Assembly (NCBI GenBank): GCA_038529265.1
Contig: JBCBDX010000001.1
Location: forward strand, 310,001-374,000
Direction: 5' to 3'
DNA: 64,000 nucleotides
Source of the DNA: JBCBDX01 sp038529265
GTDB lineage: Bacteria; Pseudomonadota; Alphaproteobacteria; Rhizobiales; Rhizobiaceae
Shown here: positions 52,815 to 61,903 of the stretch, piece after piece
Layout of the letters: every line of letters begins with the position of its first letter
Numbering within the stretch: position 1 is the first letter of the stretch
Notes under the pieces: model-generated
What the model saw: only the letters and a program-made list of their open reading frames with translations
Told to the model about the DNA's origin: nothing
Database searches by the model: none
Program-made: the position numbers and the translations under genes

Positions 52815-53239
52815 TGCACGACCATAGCCACGATCACGAACATGGCGTGGGGCACAACCATAGCCACGACCATGACCACATGCACTCTCACGTGCACACC
52901 GATCCGCAAAAGGAACGCGAGGATCGCTTGGCGGCGCTTGCGGCCTCCTTCATTGCCGGCTTTCGAAAAGCCGATGACAAGCCGGCCTTTCTTGAATTAG
53001 CGGGCATCCCGACGCACCGCTATGGCAGCGATGGATTGAAGATGCATCTGGTCGACGCCGCCATTGAAAGCAAATGGCAGATGGGCACCGCATCTCCGGC
53101 ATTCGGTTCAAAGGAGCTGGCTTACTTGCCATATCCGGCAGCCATGGTAGCAGAACGTGAGACGATGACTTTTGTCTACGTGTCACTGACCGAACGGGCA
53201 GATGTTGACTTGCTGGAGTTGCTTGCCGACCGAAAATGA
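52811..53239 (+). CDS. Histidine-rich protein, candidate nickel accessory of guanidine hydrolase
   Basis: 142 residues; the ATG overlaps the hydrolase stop as ATGA. Residues 1-30 contain 13 His in His-Asp/His-Ser/His-Glu pairs, a typical Ni/Zn-binding stretch like those of HypB, SlyD or UreE. The remaining 110 residues form a mixed alpha/beta domain I do not recognise; there is no GTPase P-loop (so not HypB/UreG) and no CxxC zinc motif (so not HypA). No signal peptide. Last gene of the operon, so it probably delivers or stores nickel for the enzyme; this is inference from context and composition. Confidence 0.75.
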   Translation: MMHDHSHDHEHGVGHNHSHDHDHMHSHVHTDPQKEREDRLAALAASFIAGFRKADDKPAFLELAGIPTHRYGSDGLKMHLVDAAIESKWQMGTASPAFGSKELAYLPYPAAMVAERETMTFVYVSLTERADVDLLELLADRK

Positions 53240-53241
53240 AG

Positions 53242-53787
53242 TCAGGCACCGCGTTTCATGCCTTCATCGAGGCGTGGCATGATCTCTACAAAGTTGCACG
53301 GCATATGGCGGTAGTCGAGTTGCCACTTCAAGATACCGTCCCAGGCATCCTTGCACGCGCCCGGTGACCCCGGCAGCACAAAGACAAAGGCTCTACCAAT
53401 CAAGCCGCCGGTTGCGCGGCTTTGAATGGTTGATGTGCCGATTTTGTCATAAGAGATGCGATGGAAGACTTCTGAAAATCCATCCATCTTCTTGTCGAAC
53501 AATGGCTCAAGCGCGTCAGGCGTAACATCGCGCCCGGTAAAACCGGTGCCGCCTGTGGTGATGACAACATCAATATCCTCGCGATCGACCCAAGCCGTTA
53601 CCTGTGCGCTGATCTTGTCCTTGTCGTCGGTGACGAGGGCGCGATCTGCTAACTTGTGTCCCGCGTCTTCTAAGAGCGCAACAAGCGTACTGCCCGACTT
53701 GTCATCCTCAAGCTCGCGCGTATCCGAAACCGTAAGAACAGCGATGTTCAGTGCAATGAACGGACGAGTTTCATCGATTCGACCCAT
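53242..53787 (-). CDS. moaB: Molybdenum cofactor biosynthesis protein MoaB
   Basis: MoaB/MogA-fold protein of 181 residues, which activates molybdopterin by adenylylation. TTGGTGFTGRDVTPDA and LPGSPGACKDAW are the nucleotide and molybdopterin sites. Convergent with the His-rich gene two bases apart. Its start overlaps the end of ispE by 40 bases. XdhAB in the window depends on this cofactor. Confidence 0.94.
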   Translation of the reverse strand: MGRIDETRPFIALNIAVLTVSDTRELEDDKSGSTLVALLEDAGHKLADRALVTDDKDKISAQVTAWVDREDIDVVITTGGTGFTGRDVTPDALEPLFDKKMDGFSEVFHRISYDKIGTSTIQSRATGGLIGRAFVFVLPGSPGACKDAWDGILKWQLDYRHMPCNFVEIMPRLDEGMKRGA

Positions 53788-54722
53788 GTCTCATAATCCT
53801 CATCGCGTTGCGGAGGTGAGGGCAATATTGCCGTTGCCTTTACAAACCATTGGGGTTGCACTTGCGCAATAGTCGAAGCGGCCAGCTGTGCTGCTTCAAT
53901 ACTCTCATAAAGTCCAAAACAGCTGGCTCCCGAACCGGACATGCGCGCCAAAAGCGCATTGGTTCGCTCCAACGCGCTGATGCAATCAACAATGCCAGGG
54001 CACAACTTTTGGGCTGCCGTCTGCAAGTCGTTGCGTGTTTGCTTGACCAGCCAGTCGGCTAGTTCGCCAACACTGGAAAAACTTGGTGGCATACCATTCA
54101 GCGGATCATTGTCTCGGCTTGCTAGCTCGGCAAAAACTGCTGGCGTCGAAACGGGAGTGCCCGGATTGATTATAATGCAGGGCAACAACGGGACGTGGTG
54201 CCATAGTGCAATGTCGTCCCCAATCCCTGTGACACGAAGCGGTGATTGATGGAGGCACATAGGTACATCAGCGCCCAGTTCAGCTGCGATTGATGCGCTT
54301 TCTTCTAACCAATCGGCAGGTGTTTGCCAAATTCGGGCGAGAGTCGCCAAAGTTGCTGCCGCATCTGCCGAGCCACCGCCGATACCGGAAGCAATGGGAA
54401 GCTGTTTGTCGAGTGAAATCTTTGCCAGCGCAGTATTGGAGCCAGATTGCTCATGGCGTGCACGCAGCCAATCGCGTGCTTTTATCACCAGATTTTGCTC
54501 GGGCAGCTGACCGCCGAGCGCCGCACTAAAGTGGCCCTTTATTTCTAAAACATCAGCCTCGGAAGGTTCTATGGAAATCAGGTCCCCAAATGCTGCAAAG
54601 CCGACAAGGCTGTCCAGTTTATGATAACCGTCAGAGCGACGGCCGGTAACGTGCAGGCAAAGGTTTATCTTGGCGTGAGCTGTGCGCTGAAACCTGTTGG
54701 CTTTAGCCTCAGCCGCCGTCAT
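53748..54722 (-). CDS. ispE: 4-diphosphocytidyl-2-C-methyl-D-erythritol kinase
   Basis: GHMP kinase of the non-mevalonate isoprenoid pathway. AHAKINLCLHVTGRRSDGYH (cut here to AKINLCLHV and GRRSDGYH) and the ATP loop PIASGIGGGSADAAA are present, as is the C-terminal MSGSGASCF. I chose ATG 54722, 14 bases inside the TPR gene; ATG 54737 is an alternative. Downstream it overlaps moaB. Confidence 0.94.
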   Translation of the reverse strand: MTAAEAKANRFQRTAHAKINLCLHVTGRRSDGYHKLDSLVGFAAFGDLISIEPSEADVLEIKGHFSAALGGQLPEQNLVIKARDWLRARHEQSGSNTALAKISLDKQLPIASGIGGGSADAAATLATLARIWQTPADWLEESASIAAELGADVPMCLHQSPLRVTGIGDDIALWHHVPLLPCIIINPGTPVSTPAVFAELASRDNDPLNGMPPSFSSVGELADWLVKQTRNDLQTAAQKLCPGIVDCISALERTNALLARMSGSGASCFGLYESIEAAQLAASTIAQVQPQWFVKATAILPSPPQRDEDYETWVESMKLVRSLH

Positions 54723-56496
54723 TGGCCTTTTCGCCATTTTCCGCGGCGACGCCTTCTGCCTGATCATCAACAATGCTCACCGCTACGGATGGCTCAAGAT
54801 CAGCACTGTTTGCGGCTTCAACTTTTGCCCGCACGAGATCAAAATCGACATCATCGCTCTCCATATCGAGAACGCGCGACCATTGATGAACCGCTTCCAG
54901 CTTGCGACCCACACGCCAATATGCATCGCCCAAATGGTCGTTGATCGTGGGGTCGCGTGGGCGCAAGTCTGTTGCTCTCTCGAGCTCTGCGACGGCTTCA
55001 TCAAAATTGCCCAATCGGTAATGGGCCCAACCGAGGCTATCGACTATATAGCCATCGCGCGGACGCTGGCGCACGGCCGTTTCAATCATGCCCAAACCGC
55101 GCTCAAGGTTCATATTCATGTCGATCCATGAATAGCCAAGATAATTGAGCACATCCGGCTGATCGGGTGATAACTCCAGCGCCTTCAGGAAGGCAGGTTC
55201 GGCTTTTTCCCATTCTTTTTGGCGCTCGTAAGAAATGGCTAGCCGATAGTGCACCGTCCAAAACCGTGGATCATCGGCTTCGATATTATTCAGCGCATCT
55301 GTGTAGACGGCTGATGCGTCTTCCCACTCCCGCAAGAAAGAATGCACACCGCCAAGCGCCATATATCCGCGGAAGTCTGAGGGGCTTTCATCAATGAGTG
55401 CACGAAGCGTAACCTTCGCCTCATCATTTCGGTCGAGGTCAGATAGAGCCAATCCCTGCTGGAGCGCAGCAACGCGATGTAAGGGAGAATTGGCATCTAC
55501 CTGCTCATAATAAGTGATCGCTTTTTCAACCTGATCAAGGCGTTCGGCTGTTGAGCCCAGCTCGAAAAGAACCTGTGGTTCTTCGGGCCATGAGGCACGT
55601 GCCATTTCCAAATAAAGTGCTGCGAACGATTCAGCGCCGTCGCGGTTTATCGCTGAACCCAAATTCAACAAAATCTCAGCGACGCCCTTTGCAGGATCGT
55701 ACGGGGCAACGTCCATCGGTTCATCCACAGCAATGGATGCTGACGCCGCCAGCAGCAATGGATTTGTTGGCGCGACCGTCAAACCGCGTTCCAAGACTGC
55801 CTGCGCTTCGCTCAACTCGCCTTCGCTTTGCAGCATGGCGGCGTATGCCCTTATCATGCGAAGAAAAGTGAGCGGCGCCGCGCCGCTGCCGGCGGTGTCA
55901 TTAAGGCCATCCTGAAACAGCACCTTGGCCTGCTCGATATCTCCGGCGGCCTGCGCCATCAAAGCACTGTGATAGTTTTGAAAAATACCAAACCAGTCGG
56001 GGCCTGAAAGATTTACAACGCTGTCGATCGCCCCTTGAGTGTTGCCCAGACCAGCGCCCGCCCATGCACGCATGATGCCGGCCAGGAGCCTTTCAAGGTC
56101 ATTTTGATTGGTGATAAGCAGGGTTGCCTGTGCCTGCCCGTACTCGCCGGAACGTACCTCTTCAACACCGACGATAAGGCGTGCCACACGCTCAGCATCC
56201 AATGATGAGGTCAGCTCGCGCGCATGAATAAGCGCTGTATCAAACTGACCATCTGTCAGCAGAGCAACCATAAGTTCCTGCTTCAAACCCTCATTTTCCG
56301 GGTCAAAACGCAGCGCTTCATCATAATAGCGGGCGGCAATCGCGAAATCATTGTCGTTGCGCGCAGCAGCCGCAGCTAAAAATGCGCCAGAGAACGTACG
56401 CGCAGGTGTGTGGAACGTCTCGCTGGTTTCTGCATAGGCAGGATAGCCGAGTGCTGTGAAGGTGAGCAGGAAGGCGGCAATTTTGGGGGCGCGCAT
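54709..56496 (-). CDS. TPR-repeat exported protein
   Basis: 595 residues with a signal peptide (MRAPKIAAFLLTFTALG, cleavage near AYAET) followed by at least ten tetratricopeptide-like repeats, clearest in the last third (PDQPDVLNYLGYSW, PRDGYIVDSLGWAHYRLG, PRDPTINDHLGDAYWRVG). Such proteins sit at the periplasmic face or on the membrane in alphaproteobacteria and assemble complexes. It precedes ispE in the same operon, an arrangement common in Hyphomicrobiales. Specific partner unknown. Confidence 0.88.
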   Translation of the reverse strand: MRAPKIAAFLLTFTALGYPAYAETSETFHTPARTFSGAFLAAAAARNDNDFAIAARYYDEALRFDPENEGLKQELMVALLTDGQFDTALIHARELTSSLDAERVARLIVGVEEVRSGEYGQAQATLLITNQNDLERLLAGIMRAWAGAGLGNTQGAIDSVVNLSGPDWFGIFQNYHSALMAQAAGDIEQAKVLFQDGLNDTAGSGAAPLTFLRMIRAYAAMLQSEGELSEAQAVLERGLTVAPTNPLLLAASASIAVDEPMDVAPYDPAKGVAEILLNLGSAINRDGAESFAALYLEMARASWPEEPQVLFELGSTAERLDQVEKAITYYEQVDANSPLHRVAALQQGLALSDLDRNDEAKVTLRALIDESPSDFRGYMALGGVHSFLREWEDASAVYTDALNNIEADDPRFWTVHYRLAISYERQKEWEKAEPAFLKALELSPDQPDVLNYLGYSWIDMNMNLERGLGMIETAVRQRPRDGYIVDSLGWAHYRLGNFDEAVAELERATDLRPRDPTINDHLGDAYWRVGRKLEAVHQWSRVLDMESDDVDFDLVRAKVEAANSADLEPSVAVSIVDDQAEGVAAENGEKANDGG

Positions 56497-56601
56497 GTTT
56501 GGTTTTTGTCCTCAAATGGGTTTTCAATCACCACACTGGCACGATGGCTCTTTTGTGACGGTTAATCAATCATCAGGTGACCGGCTACCATCACAGCTTT
56601 G

Positions 56602-57615
56602 TCAGTTCAGACGCGAGATGCAGAACTCGACAACTTCCAGCATCGCATCCTTGTGGGTGCCGGCACTCGATGGTGCCAATGCATCATGCGCGATGGCGCC
56701 AAAATGACGTGCCCGCTGTACTGTGTCACCGAGCGCGTTGTGTTTTGCCATCAGATCGCGCGCTTTTTCGAGGCGTTCATCGTCGCTTTTGCCGCCCTCG
56801 ATGCATTCGCGCCAGAACTGACGCTCTTCATCGGTTCCGCGTCTATATGACAGCAAGACAGGAAGTGTGATCTTGCCTTCGCGAAAGTCATCGCCCGTAT
56901 TCTTACCAAGCGCGCCTTTGTCACCACCATAATCGAGCACATCATCAACGAGTTGGAACGCAAGGCCAAGGTTCAAACCATAGGAACGAAGGGCGGCGCG
57001 CTCTTCATCGCTAGCGCCCGCAATAATCGGCCCGACTTCGGCAGCAGCTGAGAATAGTGCCGCCGTTTTTGCCTTGATGACGGCAAGATAGTCATCTTCA
57101 GTGGTTGCGAGATTTTTTGCCGCGCTGAGCTGCATGACTTCACCTTCGGCGATGATGGATGCGGCTGTCGACAAGACATCGAGTGCCTCCATGGAACCGA
57201 CTTCAACCATCATCTTGAAGGCTTGGCCGAGCAAAAAGTCGCCAACCAAGACGCTGGCCTGGTTCCCCCAAATCATCCGGGCAGTCGGCTTGGCACGGCG
57301 CAGGTCGCTCTCATCCACCACATCATCATGCAGCAACGTGGCCGTGTGCATGAACTCAACGCTGGTCGCGAGCTTCACATGCCCCTCGCCCTGATAGCCA
57401 AACATCTCAGCAGCTGCGAGCGTCAGCATCGGTCGCAAACGCTTGCCACCGGAAGAAATCAAATGGTTTGCGACCTCCGGTATCATCTCAACATCAGAGC
57501 CTGCCTTGGAGATAATCAGCTTGTTGACCTGCTCCATGCCCGGCTTGCAAAGATCAACAAGCGGTTGAATGCTGGAACCGGCTGGCTGGCCCGAGAAAGA
57601 TAAGACGACACCCAC
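56602..57615 (-). CDS. ispB: Polyprenyl (octa/decaprenyl) diphosphate synthase
   Basis: 337 residues of the isoprenoid synthase fold. First Asp-rich motif LLHDDVVDESDLRR, second LVDDVLDYGG; conserved GGKRLRPML near the start and AKTAALFSAA. It makes the side chain of ubiquinone, used by UbiA at 60950. Chain length cannot be read with certainty. Confidence 0.93.
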   Translation of the reverse strand: MGVVLSFSGQPAGSSIQPLVDLCKPGMEQVNKLIISKAGSDVEMIPEVANHLISSGGKRLRPMLTLAAAEMFGYQGEGHVKLATSVEFMHTATLLHDDVVDESDLRRAKPTARMIWGNQASVLVGDFLLGQAFKMMVEVGSMEALDVLSTAASIIAEGEVMQLSAAKNLATTEDDYLAVIKAKTAALFSAAAEVGPIIAGASDEERAALRSYGLNLGLAFQLVDDVLDYGGDKGALGKNTGDDFREGKITLPVLLSYRRGTDEERQFWRECIEGGKSDDERLEKARDLMAKHNALGDTVQRARHFGAIAHDALAPSSAGTHKDAMLEVVEFCISRLN

Positions 57616-57769
57616 GGGATTTTCTCCTTTTTTCTTAGTCCTAAACTAGAAAGCGGGCGCAAGTGCAACACGCGGCGAATTGGCACGGGGTAGTTTGAGG
57701 TTCAACTTGCGTTCAATGCGTGACATTCTCTCCTTGCAGCCCATGCTTTGGATAGCTAGCTGTAGGTTC

Positions 57770-57997
57770 ATGGAAGAGCTGATCCGCACCAATAATCTGG
57801 TCACCATCTCCTTCGTGGAAGCGCTGATGCGCGACGCGGGGATAGGGACATTTGTTGCTGATCAAAACATGTCGATCATTGAAGGCTCTATTGGTGCAAT
57901 CCCCAAGCGCCTGCTGGTGGAAAGTGATCGTTTTGAGCAGGCAAAACGCATTGTGAAAGATGCCGGCCTTGAACATGAGCTGAGAAGTGGCAGCTGA
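57770..57997 (+). CDS. DUF2007 family protein
   Basis: A 75-residue protein with the DUF2007 (putative signal-transducing) fold: EELIRTNNLVTISFVEALMRDAGIG then VDQNMSIIEGS-like ADQNMSIIEGSIG and RLLVESDRFEQA. I chose ATG 57770; the longer frame to 57680 lacks homology. Overlaps the methyltransferase start by 11 bases. Function unknown; acts in the cytoplasm. Confidence 0.85.
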   Translation: MEELIRTNNLVTISFVEALMRDAGIGTFVADQNMSIIEGSIGAIPKRLLVESDRFEQAKRIVKDAGLEHELRSGS

Positions 57998-58751
57998 GTC
58001 TGCTTTTACAGTAGACGCTTTTCATCGAGGCGCGTTGCACCTCGTTCAACCGGCCAAAGGTGCGCACCGCGCTGGAATTGACGCAATGCTGTTGGCGGCC
58101 TGCGTTCTGGCAAAAGAGGCACCGTTTAAGGTGGCCGATTTTGGCGCTGGCGCCGGGGCGGCAGGTTTGGCGGTTGCTTCCCGTTGCACCCATGCGTCTA
58201 TCACACTGATCGAACGCGACGCGTTGATGGTGGATTGCGCACGAAAAACACTGGCGCTGGAACAGAACGCCAAACTCGCAGATCGAATTTCGCTCGAGCA
58301 GGCCGATATCAAAAGCCTGCCAAATGAGGCAGCGCCAGAAAACCATTTCGACTGGGTGATCATGAACCCGCCCTTCAATGATGCATCAGACAGGCAGACA
58401 CCGCATGAGGTAAAGTCCGGCGCGCATGTAATGGAAGAAGGGTTGTTCGAAGTCTGGCTGCGCAAGGCCGCAACCGTGCTCCACGCAAAGGGCAGTTTTG
58501 CTTTGATTGCCCGCCCGCAATCACTCAACGTTATATTGGAAGCTGCCGACCGCCGCTTCGGCGCGCTACAATTAACGCCCGTTTATGCGCGCGAGGGTGA
58601 AGACGCGATCCGCATACTGGTGCGCGGCACCAAAGGCTCCAAAAAACGCCTCGAACTCAATCCACCGCTGATCCTGCATGAAGGCGAGGGCAGAGGTTTT
58701 TCCGAGGAGGCGGAGCGGTTGGTGAACGGGGCGGTTGGATTGATACATTGA
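57987..58751 (+). CDS. TrmN6-like N6-adenine methyltransferase
   Basis: 254 residues; SAM motif ADFGAGAGAAGLA and catalytic MNPPFND (NPPF) mark an N6-methyltransferase acting on adenine, related to tRNA1(Val) A37 methylase. The central helix and C-terminus match the COG4123 family. Starts at GTG 57987 inside the DUF2007 gene. The DUF2007-methyltransferase pair is frequent in Hyphomicrobiales. Confidence 0.88.
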   Translation: MAAESAFTVDAFHRGALHLVQPAKGAHRAGIDAMLLAACVLAKEAPFKVADFGAGAGAAGLAVASRCTHASITLIERDALMVDCARKTLALEQNAKLADRISLEQADIKSLPNEAAPENHFDWVIMNPPFNDASDRQTPHEVKSGAHVMEEGLFEVWLRKAATVLHAKGSFALIARPQSLNVILEAADRRFGALQLTPVYAREGEDAIRILVRGTKGSKKRLELNPPLILHEGEGRGFSEEAERLVNGAVGLIH

Positions 58752-58874
58752 ACTCAATATTACTGGCTCAATACGGTCGGCGATTGTCTGCTGGCAAACT
58801 CAACTTAGGAATTCAATGCACTGCAGCGAATAACCAGTTTGCGCAATAGCGTCCGAACAGTCTAACAACTATTC

Positions 58875-59531
58875 ATGTATACTCTTTTTTCTTGCAAAGG
58901 CACAGCATCTTTTGCGCCACAGATGGTGCTGGAAGAGTCTGGACTTACTCACAACGTTGTTGAAATCGACATATCGCGCGGTGCACATCAAACTCGTGAG
59001 TATCTTGAGGTAAATCCAACCGGAAAGGTTCCTGCGCTGATATTGGGCAACGGAACTGTGATGACAGAATCGTCGGCAATCTGTCTTTATCTGGCCGACG
59101 TGCATCAGCTTTCCGCTATTGCGCCAGGGATTTATGATCCTGATCGACCAAAATTTCTCAAGACTTTGTTTTACTTGGCGACATCAGTTCAGGATCATTA
59201 TAAGCGGTTCTACTACCCAGAACGCTTCTCTACCGATGCTTGCAACATACCTGGTATCAAACAAAAAGCACTCGATTTGGTGAACGACAGCTGGTCGCCA
59301 ATCGAACAGCTTTTACAGATGAATGGCCCGTATTTCTTGGGATCGCGATACTGCGTCGCCGATACATATCTCGTGATGCTTGTATCATGGTTTCCAGATC
59401 AAGAGGGGTTTAGGCTCAGATTTCCCAGGATCGCACAGTGTTTCGATTTCGTGGCTGAACGACCTGCCATTAAAGCGGAACTAGATCGACAGGACGTTAT
59501 CAGCGTTGGCAGCCGGAACAGTGTTAGCTGA
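58875..59531 (+). CDS. Glutathione S-transferase family protein
   Basis: Thioredoxin-fold N-terminal domain (KVPAL with the cis-proline, ESSAI as glutathione contact) and helical C-terminal domain (about residues 85-215). The N-terminal MYTLFSCKGTAS may provide a catalytic Ser or Cys. Class is not clear; beta-type is likely. Followed by purD on the other strand. The 123 bases before it hold no gene. Confidence 0.88.
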   Translation: MYTLFSCKGTASFAPQMVLEESGLTHNVVEIDISRGAHQTREYLEVNPTGKVPALILGNGTVMTESSAICLYLADVHQLSAIAPGIYDPDRPKFLKTLFYLATSVQDHYKRFYYPERFSTDACNIPGIKQKALDLVNDSWSPIEQLLQMNGPYFLGSRYCVADTYLVMLVSWFPDQEGFRLRFPRIAQCFDFVAERPAIKAELDRQDVISVGSRNSVS

Positions 59532-59576
59532 TCTTCGAAGAAAGGCAGCTTTTTCAGTTTAGCCAACCTAGGCTCC

Positions 59577-60827
59577 TCAAACCGCCCGCCAGCCTATATC
59601 CTTTCGGTAAAAGCCTTCGGGCCAGTCAACGGTGTCGACCAAAGCGTACGCCGATGCCTGTGCTTCCTTCACCGTTGCACCACGACCAACAACATTGAGC
59701 ACACGGCCGCCATTAGCAATCAGCTGGCCATTGTCCATTTTTGTGCCGGCGTGGAAGATCAACGCATCACTATCGTCCGGTAGTCTGATGATAGAGCCTT
59801 TTTCCGGTGCGGTGGGATAGCCCGGCGCACACATCACCACGGTGAGCGCATAATCATCCGACCATGACACGCTTTTGCCTGCCAACTCGCCTTGTGCAGC
59901 GGCATGGAGCAGCGGCAACAAATCGTCCTGCATGCGCGGCATCAGCACTTGGCACTCCGGGTCGCCAAACCGCACATTATATTCAATCAATTGCGGGCCT
60001 TTGTCCGTTATCATCAACCCGGCGTAGAGGACGCCCTTGAAGGGAGCGCCCATGTCAGCCATCGCCTGCATTGTGGGGCGGATTATGGTGTCCATCACCA
60101 ATTCCTGGGTTTCAGCGCCAAATATCGGAGCAGGGGAGTAAGCGCCCATTCCGCCAGTGTTTGGGCCTGTATCCCCATCGCCAACACGCTTGTGGTCTTG
60201 CGCGGATGTCAGTGGCAGCGCGGTCTCGCCGTCGCACAGGCAGAAGAAGCTGACCTCGGGCCCTTCCAGATATTCTTCAACGACGACTTCAGCACCAGCG
60301 GAACCGAACGCGCCGTCGAAACAGGCATCAATGGCGCAAAGCGCGTCATCCAGCGTCATCGCTACGGTGACGCCTTTGCCTGCGGCCAAACCGTCTGCCT
60401 TGATCACGATTGGCGCGCCTTGTTTTTCGACATGGGTCCGGGCTTCGGCTGCATTGGCAAAGCGTCCGTAAGCGGCTGTCGGGATATCATAGCGCGCGCA
60501 AATGTCCTTGGTGAAACCTTTGGAACCTTCAAGCTGCGCGGCAATCTTGGAGGGGCCGAACACCGCGATGCCTGCGGCGTCCAAACTGTCCGTCAAACCA
60601 TCCACGAGTGGTGCTTCCGGTCCAATGACCACCAGTTCGATTGCGTGGAGATGGCAGAAGGCAATGACGGCTTGATGGTCTTGGACGTCGATGACGGAAT
60701 TTGTGCCGAGTGAAGCCGTGCCAGGATTTCCAGGCGCAATGAAGAACTGATCGAGCTTTGATGACTGATGCAGTTTCCACGCTAGCGCATGCTCGCGCCC
60801 GCCATTGCCAATCAGCAAAACATTCAT
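59577..60827 (-). CDS. purD: Phosphoribosylamine-glycine ligase
   Basis: ATP-grasp enzyme of purine synthesis, 416 residues. Conserved segments: GNGGREHALAWKL at the start, GLAAGKGV as ATP-binding loop, PNTGGMGAYSPAP and EYNVRFGDPECQVL. I chose ATG 60827, with GGAG at eight bases; the frame open to 60905 has no ribosome site. Divergent from ubiA. Confidence 0.96.
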   Translation of the reverse strand: MNVLLIGNGGREHALAWKLHQSSKLDQFFIAPGNPGTASLGTNSVIDVQDHQAVIAFCHLHAIELVVIGPEAPLVDGLTDSLDAAGIAVFGPSKIAAQLEGSKGFTKDICARYDIPTAAYGRFANAAEARTHVEKQGAPIVIKADGLAAGKGVTVAMTLDDALCAIDACFDGAFGSAGAEVVVEEYLEGPEVSFFCLCDGETALPLTSAQDHKRVGDGDTGPNTGGMGAYSPAPIFGAETQELVMDTIIRPTMQAMADMGAPFKGVLYAGLMITDKGPQLIEYNVRFGDPECQVLMPRMQDDLLPLLHAAAQGELAGKSVSWSDDYALTVVMCAPGYPTAPEKGSIIRLPDDSDALIFHAGTKMDNGQLIANGGRVLNVVGRGATVKEAQASAYALVDTVDWPEGFYRKDIGWRAV

Positions 60828-60949
60828 ATCAAAACTCCGCGTTTGCCCATAAAAAGGCGATGGCAGGTCAGTGCTGTGGCCGTCAAGCGCCGCGTCCGTG
60901 ACCATATGGGAGCTTGACCTTTTTCCCCATCATTGCGACGTGGCGCTCA

Positions 60950-61903
60950 ATGACTGAGCAAATTCAATCCCGGCGCATGCAAGGACGGGTAGCAGACGCA
61001 CCATCGGACCAATGGGTTTATCGGCTGCTGCCGGCTTGGCTTTGGCCTTATGCGCAAATTGCACGCTGGGATCGCCCAATCGGCTGGCAATTGCTGTTGT
61101 GGCCTTGCCTGTGGTCACTCGGTTTGGCCTATGCATCTCCCCAAGTGCCTGATCTTAGCTGGCAGCCGATCTGGTTTGCGTGTTTGTTCGCTGTCGGTGC
61201 AATTGCAATGCGCGGCGCTGGCTGCACGTACAATGATCTGGTCGATGTCGATATTGATGCAAAGGTTGCGCGCACCGCATCACGCCCGCTTCCGTCCGGC
61301 CAAATATCAAAAAAGGCCGCTGCGATCTTCCTCGTCATTCAAGCGCTTATTGGTTTTGCGGTTCTCATCCAATTCAACATGTACGCGATTATCGTTGGCC
61401 TTTTCTCGCTATTACCGGTTGCGCTCTATCCATTCATGAAGCGCATCACCTATTGGCCGCAATTCTTTTTGGGGCTGGCGTTTTCCTGGGGTGCTTTCAT
61501 GGGATGGGCAGCAACATATGGCTCGCTCAATCTCGCACCTTTTATGCTCTACGCGGCGTGCGTTGCCTGGACGATCGGCTATGACACGATTTATGCCCAT
61601 CAGGATAAGGAAGACGATGCTATCGTCGGCGTAAAATCAACCGCCCGCCTGTTTGGCAACAAAACAAAACCTGCGCTGGTCGCGCTTTATGCAACGGTTA
61701 TCGCACTGCTTTCAGTCACGTTTATGATCGCTGAAACCGGTTGGCTGGCATGGTTAGGTTTGGCAGCGGCAGGAGCGCATATGGTACGCCAGATCATCAA
61801 ATTGGATATTGATGACGCTGATCAGTGTTTGGCGCTCTTCAGATCCAACGGTCAGATCGGCGCGCTGGTGACCTTGGGCCTGATAGCAGCGATAGTCTTT
61901 TAA
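60950..61903 (+). CDS. ubiA: 4-hydroxybenzoate polyprenyltransferase
   Basis: Attaches the polyprenyl chain to 4-hydroxybenzoate in ubiquinone synthesis; eight or nine membrane helices, 317 residues. The two Asp motifs are NDLVDVDID and DTIYAHQDKEDD. ATG 60950 is my choice; TTG 60914 is in frame. Uses the product of the polyprenyl synthase at 56602. Its stop overlaps the convergent gene by four bases. Confidence 0.95.
   Translation: MTEQIQSRRMQGRVADAPSDQWVYRLLPAWLWPYAQIARWDRPIGWQLLLWPCLWSLGLAYASPQVPDLSWQPIWFACLFAVGAIAMRGAGCTYNDLVDVDIDAKVARTASRPLPSGQISKKAAAIFLVIQALIGFAVLIQFNMYAIIVGLFSLLPVALYPFMKRITYWPQFFLGLAFSWGAFMGWAATYGSLNLAPFMLYAACVAWTIGYDTIYAHQDKEDDAIVGVKSTARLFGNKTKPALVALYATVIALLSVTFMIAETGWLAWLGLAAAGAHMVRQIIKLDIDDADQCLALFRSNGQIGALVTLGLIAAIVF

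Noticed and set aside
52811..53239. HypA, HypB or UreE identity for the His-rich protein
   Set aside because: No P-loop, no zinc CxxC pairs and no UreE-like C-terminal domain that I can see; only the His-rich stretch is alike.
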